Shown in pieces: positions 8,676-17,390 of a DNA stretch of 64,000 nucleotides. Made by a program: the position numbers and the translations under genes. The number at the start of each line of letters is the position of its first letter. Within the stretch, counting starts at the first letter, position 1. The notes below the pieces were generated by a model, which saw nothing but the letters and a program-made list of their open reading frames with translations, did no database searches and was not told where the DNA came from. This stretch comes from Herbaspirillum huttiense (GTDB lineage: Bacteria; Pseudomonadota; Gammaproteobacteria; Burkholderiales; Burkholderiaceae_D): the NCBI RefSeq assembly GCF_004367745.1, contig NZ_CP037993.1, positions 1,798,001 to 1,862,000 on the forward strand. Reading direction: 5' to 3'.

Positions 8676-9176
8676 ATGTTGCACGCCAAGAAAAACCGCT
8701 TCGTTGCCGCCACCGTCGCCGCTGTCGTGCTGGCCTCCAGCGCACCGGCCTCGTTTGCCGCCACCGCCAGCGGTACGCTGACCATCAGCGCTTCGGTCGT
8801 GGCCTCCTGCACCGTGGTCGGTTCGGCCATCGCCTTCGGCGCCTACACCCAGAGCCTGGTCAACCAGTCCGGCACCATCACCGTCCTGTGCACCAACGGT
8901 ACCGCCTACAACGTCGGTCTTGACGCTGGTACTGGAACCGGTTCCACCGTCAGCAGCCGCAAGATGAGCGCGGCCGGCGGCGGTACCCTGAACTACGCGC
9001 TGTACCGCGATTCGGCCCGCAGCAACAATTGGGGCTCGACCATCGGCACCGACACCGTCACCGGGACCGGCTCCGGCCTGACCCAGACGCTGACCGTCTA
9101 CGGTCAGATTCCTGCCGCCCAGACCCCGTTGGCGGGCGCTTATTCGGACACCGTGACCGTCACGCTGACCTACTGA
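8676..9176 (+). CDS. secreted spore coat U domain (SCPU) protein, pilin-like
   Basis: A 166-residue exported protein with a Sec signal peptide ending near residue 28 (SSAPASFA). The mature part is a beta-rich SCPU domain related to chaperone-usher pilins, with two cysteines (Cys45, Cys72) placed for the usual disulfide and a C-terminal beta strand (DTVTVTLTY) typical of subunits that donate to a chaperone. Such proteins normally sit with a chaperone-usher cluster (CsuA/B type). No chaperone or usher gene is adjacent here, so it is an orphan subunit. Confidence 0.8.
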   Translation: MLHAKKNRFVAATVAAVVLASSAPASFAATASGTLTISASVVASCTVVGSAIAFGAYTQSLVNQSGTITVLCTNGTAYNVGLDAGTGTGSTVSSRKMSAAGGGTLNYALYRDSARSNNWGSTIGTDTVTGTGSGLTQTLTVYGQIPAAQTPLAGAYSDTVTVTLTY

Positions 9177-9230
9177 TGTTGCGCCACATGCGGCAGCAGG
9201 CCTGATTCCCTGCGCCCATCGTGGCTTTTA

Positions 9231-9496
9231 GGGCCTGTTCACATTCAATCTGTGAGTGCGAGAGGTCGCCAAGCGTTGTCTGCCTAGGCGCGGCGACGCG
9301 CCGTGGTGGTGCCACGGCAAGGAGCTGCAACAACGGCAGACGACGCTTGGCGGCCTCTCCCGGAGGGTTGCCCCCAGAAGGCGCGCTGGCCGCGTTGCAC
9401 GTCAGGGCTGGTGGCACCACCACCAGCCCTGACGCGCGCCTTGCCAGCCCGCCTTCTGGGGGCAACGCATCTCACAGATTGAATGTGAACAGGCCC
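9231..9496. mobile_element. 266-bp MITE-like element with perfect 26-bp terminal inverted repeats and TA flanks
   Basis: The left end starts GGGCCTGTTCACATTCAATC (9231) and is exactly mirrored by 9471-9496. TA directly flanks both ends (9229-9230 and 9497-9498), as expected of a TA target duplication of IS630/Tc1-type elements. The interior is two tandem hairpins: 9260-9284 with 9335-9359, and 9367-9383 with 9450-9466. It has no coding capacity. It lies between the spore-coat-U gene and the terminator at 9540. Confidence 0.75.
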
Positions 9497-9539
9497 TAGT
9501 ACCTCGATTACCGGGAAGCCCTGAGGGGGGCTTACTTTT

Positions 9540-9574
9540 GGGCGTACTTCCGCAAGGAGGTGCGCCCTTTTTTT
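9540..9574 (+). terminator. rho-independent terminator
   Basis: A 12-bp stem (9540-9551 with 9556-9567) closes a GCAA tetraloop and is followed by a run of Ts. It probably terminated the spore-coat-U transcript before the MITE entered the gap, and it lies about 55 bases upstream of the next gene. Confidence 0.8.
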
Positions 9575-9628
9575 GTTTGTGATGCAATACGGGCTCGATC
9601 CGACAGATCCAACAAGGGAGGCCTTTCC

Positions 9629-10006
9629 ATGCGCGCACCGCGGTTTTCATCGTTCCACCTTGCGCTTCTTTCTCTGCTGTCCAGTCTGCTGCTGTCCGCC
9701 GCAGCGGCCCGTGCGCAAGTCCCGGTGCAGGTGCCGGCCGCCGTCCCGGTGCCGGCCAGTACTGCTGCCCCTTCGCCGGTGGCCAGCGACATCACCCGCA
9801 GTTGCGCGGCGGGCAGCGGCTGCGTGCTGACCTGCCTGAACATGGCGGCCGAAACCGTCATGACCGAGACCGCCACGCGCGCGGTCCGCATCATCTCGCT
9901 GGCCAACGGCAACAGCGAATTCCGTATGGACAACGGCAATGCCGGTATCAACGTGATCCTGGTCTCGCATGACAACCTGATGTGCAAGCTCAGCGGTGGC
10001 GTCTGA
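9629..10006 (+). CDS. exported protein of unknown function
   Basis: A 125-residue protein with a clear signal peptide (FHLALLSLLSSLLLSAAAARA, cleaved near residue 27). A proline/valine-rich linker (about residues 28-50) follows, then a small globular domain containing three cysteines in SCAAGSGCVLTC and one near the end (MCKL). ATG 9629 follows AAGGGAG. I do not recognise a family. The four cysteines suggest disulfides in the periplasm. It is convergent with the chloride transporter gene. Confidence 0.6.
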   Translation: MRAPRFSSFHLALLSLLSSLLLSAAAARAQVPVQVPAAVPVPASTAAPSPVASDITRSCAAGSGCVLTCLNMAAETVMTETATRAVRIISLANGNSEFRMDNGNAGINVILVSHDNLMCKLSGGV

Positions 10007-10025
10007 GCTGCAGTCAGACGAGGCT

Positions 10026-11741
10026 TCAGCTTCCCAGCAATTTTTCCCGTACTGATTCTTCCTCGGCATGGCTGGCACTGGCACGTGCCAGATCTGACAA
10101 GGACAGCACGCCGACCAGCTGTCGGCGCTCCGGTCCGTTCACCACCGGCAGGCGCGCGACACCTCGTCGTGCCATCGCCCCTGCAGCCGCGCGTGCACTC
10201 AGGTGGGGTAGCAGGTAGCCGGCATCGGCTTGCATCAGGGTGCCGCAGCCTGCGGCCGGATCGGCGGCCTGCAGGCGGCTCAGCGCAACCATGCCGAGCA
10301 GGCGGCCATGCGCCGTCACCGGATAGTAGCGATGCACACGCTCTGCCGCGCGGCACCGCGCCAGCGCTTCACCGGCCGGCAGCGCCGCTTCCAGCGCCTG
10401 CGGGGCGGACATCAGGTCCTCCACATGCACCCGTTCCAGTGGATCGACACCATATTCGCGATGCACATGCAGGCCGCGCCGTGCGATCTTCTCGGTCATG
10501 ATGGAGCGCTTCATCCACAACACGTTGACGCCATAGGCAACGGCCGTGGTGGCAATCAGCGGTAGCAGCGCATTGCCCGCGTGGGTCAGGCCGAAGGCGA
10601 AGACGATGGCCGTCAGCGGCGCACCGAGCACGCTGCCCAGCACACCGGCCATGCAGACCAGCGGCCATAGTCCCGGCGAGCCGCCCGGCAGCCACGGTGC
10701 GAGCACCAGGCCCAGACCGGCCCCCATCATGAGCAGCGGTGCCAGTACCCCGCCCGAGGTCCCCGACCCCAGCGCCAGCAGCCAGATCACCGCCTTCACC
10801 AGCAGCAGCGCCAGGGCCGCCGACACCAGCATGTGCTGGTTCAGCAGGTCGGCAATGACGTCGTAGCCCACGCCCAATGCGCGTGGTTGCAACAACCCGC
10901 CGAGCCCGACGGCGATCCCGCCCAGTGCCGGCCACCACAGCCAGTGCAGCGGCAAGCGATGGAAGCCGTCCTCGATGCGATACAGGGCCAGCGTCAGCAG
11001 CGCCGCCAGCACACCGCTGGCCAGGCCGGCGGCGAGACAGGACAACAGGGCGATCGGCGCGACCGGTGCCACCTCCAGCGGAAACAGCACGCCACCCTCG
11101 ATCAGCCACGGCCGCAGGAAGCCTGCGATGGCGCAGGCCAGCGCGACCGGCAGCAGACTGCGCGGACGCAGTTCGAACAGCAGCAGTTCCACCGCCAGCA
11201 GCAGAGCGGCCAGGGGCGTGCCGAAGATCGCCGTCATGCCGGCACAGGCTCCCGCGACCAGCAGGGTCTTGCGCTCAGCCGCAGTCAGGTGCAGCCACTG
11301 CGCCAGCAGGGAGCCGAGCGAGCCGCCGGTCATGATGATCGGCCCTTCGGCACCAAACGGACCGCCGCTGCCGATGACGATCCCCGATGACAGCGGTTTC
11401 AGCAACGCGACCTTGGGCGACATGCGGCTCTTGCCGAAGAGGATGGCCTCGATCGCTTCCGGAATGCCGTGGCCCCGGATCTTGTCGCTGCCGTAGCGCG
11501 CCATGAGTCCGACGATGAGACCACCGATCACCGGCAGCAGGGCCGCCATCCCGCCCAGTGTATGCCCTGCTGGCGAAATGGCCGCGAAGGACAGGCGCTG
11601 GAAGTAAAACAGGTTGGTGAAGAGGGCAATGAGCTTGAGCAGCAGCCAGGCCGCGCCCGTGGACAACACGCCGATGGCGGCCGCGATGGCGCATAGCAGG
11701 GGCAGCCGCCGGTCGGCGGTGTAGTCGCGTTTGTGTTTCAT
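10026..11741 (-). CDS. CLC-family chloride channel/transporter with C-terminal CBS domains
   Basis: A 571-residue inner-membrane protein. The CLC core carries GSGGPFGAEGP, the selectivity/gate motif whose Glu is the gating glutamate of Cl-/H+ exchangers. It also has GTPLAALLLAVEL and GSGTSGGVLAP. The last ~140 residues form a CBS pair (LMSAPQALEAAL and LPVVNGPERRQLVGVLSLSD) that would sense nucleotides. I chose ATG 11741 (MKHKRDYTADRR), which begins just before the first helix. ATG 11798 in the same frame adds 19 residues and cannot be excluded, and neither start has a strong Shine-Dalgarno. Likely roles are acid resistance or anion homeostasis. Confidence 0.88.
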   Translation of the reverse strand: MKHKRDYTADRRLPLLCAIAAAIGVLSTGAAWLLLKLIALFTNLFYFQRLSFAAISPAGHTLGGMAALLPVIGGLIVGLMARYGSDKIRGHGIPEAIEAILFGKSRMSPKVALLKPLSSGIVIGSGGPFGAEGPIIMTGGSLGSLLAQWLHLTAAERKTLLVAGACAGMTAIFGTPLAALLLAVELLLFELRPRSLLPVALACAIAGFLRPWLIEGGVLFPLEVAPVAPIALLSCLAAGLASGVLAALLTLALYRIEDGFHRLPLHWLWWPALGGIAVGLGGLLQPRALGVGYDVIADLLNQHMLVSAALALLLVKAVIWLLALGSGTSGGVLAPLLMMGAGLGLVLAPWLPGGSPGLWPLVCMAGVLGSVLGAPLTAIVFAFGLTHAGNALLPLIATTAVAYGVNVLWMKRSIMTEKIARRGLHVHREYGVDPLERVHVEDLMSAPQALEAALPAGEALARCRAAERVHRYYPVTAHGRLLGMVALSRLQAADPAAGCGTLMQADAGYLLPHLSARAAAGAMARRGVARLPVVNGPERRQLVGVLSLSDLARASASHAEEESVREKLLGS

Positions 11742-11820
11742 GGAATGGCGAATTTGAAGGCTAGGGGTGACGACCTCATCGTGGAGAAGAAGTCGCATGG
11801 ATAAAGGGATAGGGGATTAA

Positions 11821-11839
11821 TATATCATAACGTGATATA
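11821..11839. promoter_or_regulatory. AT-rich dyad upstream of the CLC gene
   Basis: TATATCA (11821-11827) mirrors TGATATA (11833-11839) around TAACG. It lies between the divergent CLC and SsuA-like genes and could be an operator or promoter core. AT-rich palindromes also arise by chance in promoters. Confidence 0.35.
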
Positions 11840-11997
11840 AAATATTCCGCCAGGAAGAGGCTGGGTGTTGCATGCATGGCGCGACTTATCCGCTTTTCTT
11901 CTATGCACAGGAGGAATGATTCGTTCGCAGCATGAGGAGGGCTCGCTACCCTGTGAGCCAGGAAATATCGACCTCAACCATGAATGATGGAGTCCCC

Positions 11998-13002
11998 ATG
12001 CCGCAGTACGAAGACAAACGCCAACCCGCCCTCGCCAGCGTGGAATTGAACAGCAAGCGCCGCCGCCTCATCGGTGCCGGGCTCGCCCTGGGTGCGGCCA
12101 GTGCGGCTGCGGCATTCAGTCCCCGCCTTGCACACGCGGCCACGCGCCAGTTGCGTGTGGGTTATCAGAAAGGGGCGCTGAGCATCATTCGCGCCCACGG
12201 CACGCTGGAGCAGCGGCTGGCATCGCTGGGGGCGACCGTGAAGTGGGTGGAATTCAGCGCCGGCCCGGTGCAGCTGGAAGCGCTGGGGGCGGGCTCGATC
12301 GATTTCGGCGACGTCGGCGAAGCGCCGCCCATCTTTTCGCAGGCGGCCGGCACGCCGCTGGTCTACGTGGGCGCGACGGTGCCGCGTCCTTATGTGGAAG
12401 CAATCCTGGTCAAGGATGACAGCCTGCAGAAACCGGCGCAGCTCAAGGGCAAGCGCATCGCCCTGAACAAGGGTTCCAACGTGCATTACTTCCTGGTCAA
12501 GCTGCTGGAAAAGCACGGCCTGCAATACGGCGACGTGACCCCGGTCTGGCTGGCGCCGGCCGATGCGCGCGCTGCGTTTGAACGCGGCTCGGTCGATGCC
12601 TGGGCGATCTGGGAGCCCTATCTGGCCGCCGCCCAGCAGACCCTGAAGGCGCGCATCCTGGCTGACGCCGACGGGGTGGTCAAGAATCGTGCCTATTATT
12701 TTTCGACCCGTGATTATGCGCGGGACAATGCCGACCTCATCCGGATCGCGGTGGAAGAGCTGGCCAAGGTAGATGAGTTCGCCAAGACGCGCCCCGATGA
12801 CTACGCCAGCGAACTGGCCGGGATACTGGGCTTGCCCAAGGGCGTTCTGGACGTGGTGGTGCGCCGCTACAACTTCGGTACGCTGCCGATCACGCACGCC
12901 ATTCTCGACGAGCAGCAGCAGATCGCCGATACCTTCCTCGATCTCAAGCTGATCCCGAAGAAGATCAACCTGCGCGAGACGGCACCGCCCTGGCTGGCGT
13001 AA
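11998..13002 (+). CDS. aliphatic sulfonate/nitrate/taurine-type ABC substrate-binding protein (SsuA-like)
   Basis: A 334-residue periplasmic binding protein of the SsuA/TauA/NrtA class. The N-terminus carries a Tat-like signal (NSKRRRLIGAGLALG, then AAAFSPRLAHA). The mature region begins LRVGYQKGALSIIRAHG, the pattern of SsuA proteins, with FGDVGEAPPIFSQAAGTPLVYV further on. ATG 11998 follows GGAG at a 5-base spacing. Upstream in-frame starts at 11932 and 11980 lack a Shine-Dalgarno. No ABC ATPase or permease gene follows, and ssuD is 8 kb away on the other strand. It must either feed a distant transporter or be a remnant of a dispersed ssu system. Confidence 0.82.
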   Translation: MPQYEDKRQPALASVELNSKRRRLIGAGLALGAASAAAAFSPRLAHAATRQLRVGYQKGALSIIRAHGTLEQRLASLGATVKWVEFSAGPVQLEALGAGSIDFGDVGEAPPIFSQAAGTPLVYVGATVPRPYVEAILVKDDSLQKPAQLKGKRIALNKGSNVHYFLVKLLEKHGLQYGDVTPVWLAPADARAAFERGSVDAWAIWEPYLAAAQQTLKARILADADGVVKNRAYYFSTRDYARDNADLIRIAVEELAKVDEFAKTRPDDYASELAGILGLPKGVLDVVVRRYNFGTLPITHAILDEQQQIADTFLDLKLIPKKINLRETAPPWLA

Positions 13003-13032
13003 ACCATCCGCGCACGGTTCGTCACACCATGA

Positions 13033-13069
13033 ACAAGGCCGCCGCAGGAAAACCCTGCGGCGGCCTTGT
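13033..13069. terminator. bidirectional rho-independent terminator between convergent genes
   Basis: A perfect 16-bp stem (13033-13048 with 13054-13069) with a 5-base loop lies between the SsuA-like gene and the convergent acid phosphatase. T-richness after the stem is modest. Confidence 0.75.
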
Positions 13070-13089
13070 CGTTCTCGCGTAGCGGTTGA

Positions 13090-14802
13090 TCAGGCCTTGA
13101 ACTGCAAGGCGTTGGTCAGGTCGCCCATGGGTTGCTGGCCGCGCGCGATCATGGCGTCGTCACGCTCCTTGAGGCCATTAAGCTTTTCCAGGCCGAAGGT
13201 GCGGGTGATGAGGCGCAGGATGGAGGCAGTGTCATACACGGTGTGATCCACTGTCCCCTTGCGGGCGAAGGGCGAGATCACCAGCGCCGGCACGCGCGTG
13301 CCCGGACCCCAGCGGTCGCCCTTGGGCGGGGCCACGTGATCCCACCAGCCGCCGTTCTCATCGAAGGTGATGACCACCACCATGTTCTTCCACTGCGGGC
13401 TGGCCTGCAGGCTCTTGACGATGTGGGCGATGTGGCGGTCACCCGAGGCGATGTCGGCGTAACCGGCGTGCAGGTTGAGGTTGCCCTGCGGCTTGTAGAA
13501 GGTCACCGGCGGCAGGCGGCCCGCCTCGACATCGGCCAGGAAGCGGTTGGTGCGCGACTCGTCGCCCAGGCCGCCATCCCGCAGGCGCTTGTTGCGCTCG
13601 GCGGGATTTTCCGGACCCAGGTTCTTGAAGTAGTTGAAGGGCTGGTGGTGATACTGGAAATTGGGAATCTTGGGGATGCCCTTGGAATCCTTGAACTCAT
13701 CCAGCGTGGCCTGCCATGCACCCGCATACCAGGCCCAGTCGATGCCCTTCTTGTTGAGCTTGTCGCCGATGTGTTCGTGCGTCTGCGGCACCAGCACGCT
13801 GGGCTGGTTGGGTTCGGCATAGGCCGGATTGTTGCGGTCGCGGCTCCAGGTCGGCCAGTACGGCGGCGCCATGGTGTTGACGGCGTAGCCGTCCGGGGTG
13901 AGCGCGCTGGGGCCGAATTTCGGCGGGCCTTGCAGGGCGCTGGCCGGGCTGCCTTCGGCCGGCACCAGTTCCGGCGAGAGCGGATCATTGTTCCTGGTCT
14001 TGGCTACTTGCGTGCGCGAGACCGAGCTCATCACATTGGGATAGTAGGGCGCAGTGGCGCAGACCAGGTACTGGTGGTTCAGGAAGGAGCCACCGAAGGC
14101 GCCCTGGAAGAAGTTGTCGCACAGCACGAACTCGCGCGCCACATCCCACAGGCGCAGGTTGTAGCGGGTGTCCGCATAGTGGCCCATGGTCAGGCCGCCG
14201 GAATCGGCCCAGGCTACGAAGCCGTCGTTCTTGCCGCCGTTGATCTGCATCTGGTTCTGGTAGAACACGTGCCACAGGTCACGCGTGACCAGGGAGAGCG
14301 GCAGGGCTTCGCCCTGCGGTCCCTTGAGGGCATAGGGGGCGTTGGGCAAGTTGGTCTGGTATTGCTTGCCGCCGGCATAGTTGACGCCTTCCACGCTCTG
14401 GTCCTGGATCAGCACGCCGTTCCAGGCCGGCGGCAATTCCTTGAGCAGGCTGCCGTCACGGTCGCGCTGCTGGTAGTCCGAGGGCTTGAGCGAGGAGAGC
14501 GGCTTTTCCAGGCCGGGAAAATCGGCGAAGAGATTGTTGAAGCTGCGGTTCTCGGCGTAGATCACCACGATGGTCTTGACGTTTTCGCGCAGGGCGCGGT
14601 CCAGTGCGGCGGACTCGGCCGGGTTGCCGCTGGGGTAAGGCACCGGGCCCTGGCCTTCGGTGGCGCAGGCGGCCAGGGTGGTGCCGGCACTGAGGGCCGC
14701 CATGCTGCCCAGGAAGCGGCGGCGGCCGGGTTGTTGCGGGATCGGGGGCGTTTCGCTGGACGCAGGCTGGCTGCCGGCGATGTCGTCGTCGTGCTTGCTC
14801 AT
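13090..14802 (-). CDS. acpA: acid phosphatase AcpA / phospholipase C superfamily, Tat-exported
   Basis: A 570-residue phosphoesterase of the Burkholderia-type acid phosphatase group, which hydrolyses phosphate monoesters or phospholipids in the periplasm. The twin-arginine signal is [15 protein letters not shown], followed by a lipobox-like LAACA. The metal/nucleophile motif is [19 protein letters not shown]. The C-terminal [18 protein letters not shown] supplies further metal ligands. Length agrees with the family. It is a single gene, convergent with the SsuA-like gene across a strong terminator, and the gap upstream holds its promoter. Phosphate-dependent control is common for such genes, but I see no convincing Pho box. 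Confidence 0.88.
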   Translation of the reverse strand: MSKHDDDIAGSQPASSETPPIPQQPGRRRFLGSMAALSAGTTLAACATEGQGPVPYPSGNPAESAALDRALRENVKTIVVIYAENRSFNNLFADFPGLEKPLSSLKPSDYQQRDRDGSLLKELPPAWNGVLIQDQSVEGVNYAGGKQYQTNLPNAPYALKGPQGEALPLSLVTRDLWHVFYQNQMQINGGKNDGFVAWADSGGLTMGHYADTRYNLRLWDVAREFVLCDNFFQGAFGGSFLNHQYLVCATAPYYPNVMSSVSRTQVAKTRNNDPLSPELVPAEGSPASALQGPPKFGPSALTPDGYAVNTMAPPYWPTWSRDRNNPAYAEPNQPSVLVPQTHEHIGDKLNKKGIDWAWYAGAWQATLDEFKDSKGIPKIPNFQYHHQPFNYFKNLGPENPAERNKRLRDGGLGDESRTNRFLADVEAGRLPPVTFYKPQGNLNLHAGYADIASGDRHIAHIVKSLQASPQWKNMVVVITFDENGGWWDHVAPPKGDRWGPGTRVPALVISPFARKGTVDHTVYDTASILRLITRTFGLEKLNGLKERDDAMIARGQQPMGDLTNALQFKA

Positions 14803-15123
14803 GGATGAATTTCCTGTCGGATATTGTTGTGGGGTTTGGCGCGTTGCGGGGGCAGCATAGCGCGACCGTATGACAAGGATGTGTCTTTTCCATCATGCTG
14901 GCAATCAAGAAAGTGACGAAACCGGCACCAAGAGACAGTGAAAGTTTGAGTAAAAGAAACGCTAGGATGGTGCTCATGCGTGGCGAAGGCCATAAAATGC
15001 GTCGACCGCACCGGTTGGGGCCACGCATCTCGCGGCCCGGCGACCGGGTCAGGTGAGTCCGGCAGGCCAGGGGATGGTCGATTCGGCGCTCATGTCAAGG
15101 CGGTCTTGTTTGACGAGGGAATC
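14803..15123. other. 321-bp intergenic region upstream of acpA
   Basis: This is the promoter region for acpA (minus strand) and possibly for the 32-residue ORF that begins at 15124. A single TGTCATA half-site is present, but no full Pho box. I see no other structure. Confidence 0.4.
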
Positions 15124-15222
15124 ATGGTGCTCAAAACTTTCCAATACCTGCTCATCGGTGCGGGCTTCAGTGCGTGCATGGTGTTCATGCTGGCGCTCGC
15201 CATCACGGAGCCGCTGACCTAG
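15124..15222 (+). CDS. putative 32-aa single-span membrane peptide
   Basis: MVLKTFQYLLIGAGFSACMV begins a 32-residue, almost wholly hydrophobic peptide with a short polar tail (TEPLT). ATG 15124 has GACGAGGGA upstream. Codon use is ordinary. It could be a small inner-membrane protein, but ORFs this short need conservation to be trusted. It is convergent with the following membrane protein gene. Confidence 0.4.
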   Translation: MVLKTFQYLLIGAGFSACMVFMLALAITEPLT

Positions 15223-15275
15223 TGGCCTGGCGGCAGGGCCGGACGCGCAGTCCGGCCGCCCATCATCAGTACGTT

Positions 15276-15992
15276 CTATTTGCCTTGCAGCACCGGTTTT
15301 CCTGACCGGTTGACGGCGATGAACAAGGCCATCAATCCGACGAACGCGCCGAACAGCAGGGTGGCGTTCAGGATCACGCGCGGATAGCCGAGCGCGTTGA
15401 CGTCGATGAAGGGGTAGGGATAGAAGCCCGACAGTGCCCCGCGCCACAGCGTCACCATCAGATACCCCAACGGGTAGACCAGCCACAGCAGTGCCTTCTT
15501 CAGCGAGGCCTGGAATACCGGCACGAAAAAAATCCAGTACACGATCGCCAGCAGCGGCACCACCGTATGCAGGCTCTCATTGACCAGCGCGCGAAAGCCG
15601 GTGGGCGTCCACAAATGGCGCAGCAGCAGGTTGTAGGCGATGCCGACGAAGGCCAGGTACGTGACCACGGCCGAGATCACGGTAGGTTGCCGGAAGAAGC
15701 GGCTCATGGGCGATCTCAGCGAGAGCGCCAGCGAGGTAAAGCACAGCGCACTCATGAGGATGGTGAGGTTGGTCAGGTACATGGTCAGCCGGTCCAGGCC
15801 ATCCAGGATGCCGCCGCCGCGTGCCAGCAGGCGGTTGATGGTGATGTCGGTCTGTGCCACGAAGGCGAACCAGCTGATCACGGCGATCAGGCCGGCGACC
15901 GTGCGGGCGGCGGCCGAGTGGCGGCGCGCCGGGAAGAGATGTGCGCCAAAGGAATCCAGCGATTCCGGCGAGGGGATCCTGTCGTTGCTCAT
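15276..15992 (-). CDS. Pr6Pr family (FAR-17a/AIG1-like) membrane protein
   Basis: A 238-residue protein with about six transmembrane helices and the pattern of Pr6Pr proteins, which are related to eukaryotic AIG1/FAR-17a. Diagnostic segments include SWFAFVAQTDITI, TYLAFVGIAYNLLLRHLW and YPLGYLMVTLWRG. Eukaryotic relatives are Thr-based lipid hydrolases, but activity of the bacterial group is unproven. The start is ATG 15992 (MSNDRIPSPES). The longer frame to 16139 adds an implausible Pro-rich leader. Confidence 0.75.
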   Translation of the reverse strand: MSNDRIPSPESLDSFGAHLFPARRHSAAARTVAGLIAVISWFAFVAQTDITINRLLARGGGILDGLDRLTMYLTNLTILMSALCFTSLALSLRSPMSRFFRQPTVISAVVTYLAFVGIAYNLLLRHLWTPTGFRALVNESLHTVVPLLAIVYWIFFVPVFQASLKKALLWLVYPLGYLMVTLWRGALSGFYPYPFIDVNALGYPRVILNATLLFGAFVGLMALFIAVNRSGKPVLQGK

Positions 15993-16868
15993 GGTGTGGT
16001 CTGTGGGAGGAGAGGGGACGGTTGCCGCCGGACGGGGGGTGTTCCGGCGGCAACCGGCAATGGGCTCCATCATAAATCGGGCGGGCATGGTTGTGCTTGC
16101 CGGATGACATTCATTTTCAACCCTTACATCAAGACACATGGCCCATGTCCTTGGCGAGGGCCTGTTTCGTGCCCGGCTGCGAGGAGGGATCGCAGTTGCG
16201 GCAGGCTTCTTCTTTGGGATGAAGCTGGCTCATCCATGCGGTGAATTGTGCTCATCAATGCAGTCGGTGAGTGAGAAATGCGGCCTCGCTCGATGAGAAA
16301 ATTGATCGCTTCAAATTCTAAGTTTTTTCCACCGGTAGGCGGGTCGCCATGGCCGCCGACGAAAATGATCAGGTTCTCTGCAAGCCAGATCCTGAGCGGA
16401 CTTTGAGGGAGAGGGTGTCGCCTTGAAGCGACGCCTTCTCTCTAACAACTGTTACATTTTTTTTAGTTACAAGGCGCTTCAAAATATAAATAATTTGCCC
16501 TGTATTCGCTGCGTATTTACTGCAGAAAAACGGTGCTTCCAGCAATGCGTTCACTGTTACAAATTTGCGGTGAACTTTGCAAAAGGCATCCTGCCGAATC
16601 GCACAGGTTTCCTCCCGGACAATGCCTGGATACATCGTGTTCGGGCTGTCCATTCCCCTCTCATGGACTTCCGGAGGAGCCGCTTCCGTCGACCTTGTCG
16701 ACGCTTCGACGCGCCGCTCCTGTTGCCGGTCTTTCCGATGATCGTGCAGAGCGGCTTTGGCACCGCGCAGGCGGTGCGCGTCATGACGTTGTCGTGCGCA
16801 CCTTGGCGCAGGCTTATTTTTCGCGCGTAGATTTTTACGCATCAGGCACTACCATTTCAGGAGATCAC
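15993..16868. other. 876-bp region without a supported gene
   Basis: Around 16290-16530 the base composition drops sharply (AT-rich, with an 8-T run near 16456). An imperfect inverted repeat joins TTGAAGCGACGCCTT (about 16422-16436) to AAGGCGCTTCAA (about 16471-16482). Further small hairpins occur near 16758-16800. Open frames here lack ribosome-binding sites and continue into the bactofilin frame only by chance. It may be the remains of decayed sequence plus the bactofilin promoter. Confidence 0.45.
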
Positions 16869-17390
16869 ATGCTTCGCTCGGAATCCCTCTTCGGCAAACG
16901 CGAAACCAGTTCGACCAATTCCCCGTTCAGCAGTGCGGGCAACGTCTCTTCTACTACAGGCGGCAATGTGACCAGCGTGAACAAACCTACCCAATATCCT
17001 TCTTCCGTCTCCAACACTGCGCCTGCGGCGACCGAGGAGAGCGGCAGCAAGCTGACCGTCGGCCCCAACATCAAGGTCAAGGGCGAGATCGAGGACTGCG
17101 ACACGCTCGTCGTCGAAGGCAAGGTGCAAGCCACGATCAACTGCCGTGTGGTGCAGATTGCCGAGCGTGGTGCGTTCAAAGGTTCGGCGGAGATCGATCT
17201 GGCCGAGATCCGTGGCGAGTTCGATGGTGATCTCACCGTGCGCCAGAAGCTGGTGATCTATTCAAGCGGCAAGGTGACCGGCAAGATTCGTTACGGCAAG
17301 CTGGTGATCGAAGAGGGTGGCCAGCTGGCCGGTGATCTGCAGGTGGGCGGCGGTCACGAGCAGAAGGATCTGTTGCAGAAGACGGCATGA
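16869..17390 (+). CDS. bactofilin (polymer-forming cytoskeletal protein)
   Basis: A 173-residue protein. The first ~70 residues are low-complexity, rich in Ser, Thr and Asn. They are followed by a bactofilin domain of short right-handed beta-helix repeats (VGPNIKVKGEIEDCDTLVVE, then GAFKGSAEIDLAEIRGEFDG and GKVTGKIRYGKLVIEEGGQL). Bactofilins self-assemble without nucleotide into membrane-associated filaments that organise cell-wall or appendage enzymes. ATG 16869 follows AGGAGA. No M23 peptidase partner is adjacent. Confidence 0.88.
   Translation: MLRSESLFGKRETSSTNSPFSSAGNVSSTTGGNVTSVNKPTQYPSSVSNTAPAATEESGSKLTVGPNIKVKGEIEDCDTLVVEGKVQATINCRVVQIAERGAFKGSAEIDLAEIRGEFDGDLTVRQKLVIYSSGKVTGKIRYGKLVIEEGGQLAGDLQVGGGHEQKDLLQKTA

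Noticed and set aside
9532-10356. 274-aa minus-strand frame
   Set aside because: It overlaps the signal-peptide protein, the start of which has a ribosome-binding site and a clean signal sequence, and the end of the CLC gene in another frame.
13132-14808. 558-aa plus-strand frame
   Set aside because: Antisense to the acid phosphatase gene over its whole length.
14840-14900. Pho box for acpA
   Set aside because: Only one TGTCATA-like half is present. No second half at the right spacing was found.
16533-16868. N-terminal extension of the bactofilin frame
   Set aside because: The upstream 112 codons have Cys/Pro-rich, non-bactofilin sequence and no ribosome-binding site. ATG 16869 has AGGAGA.
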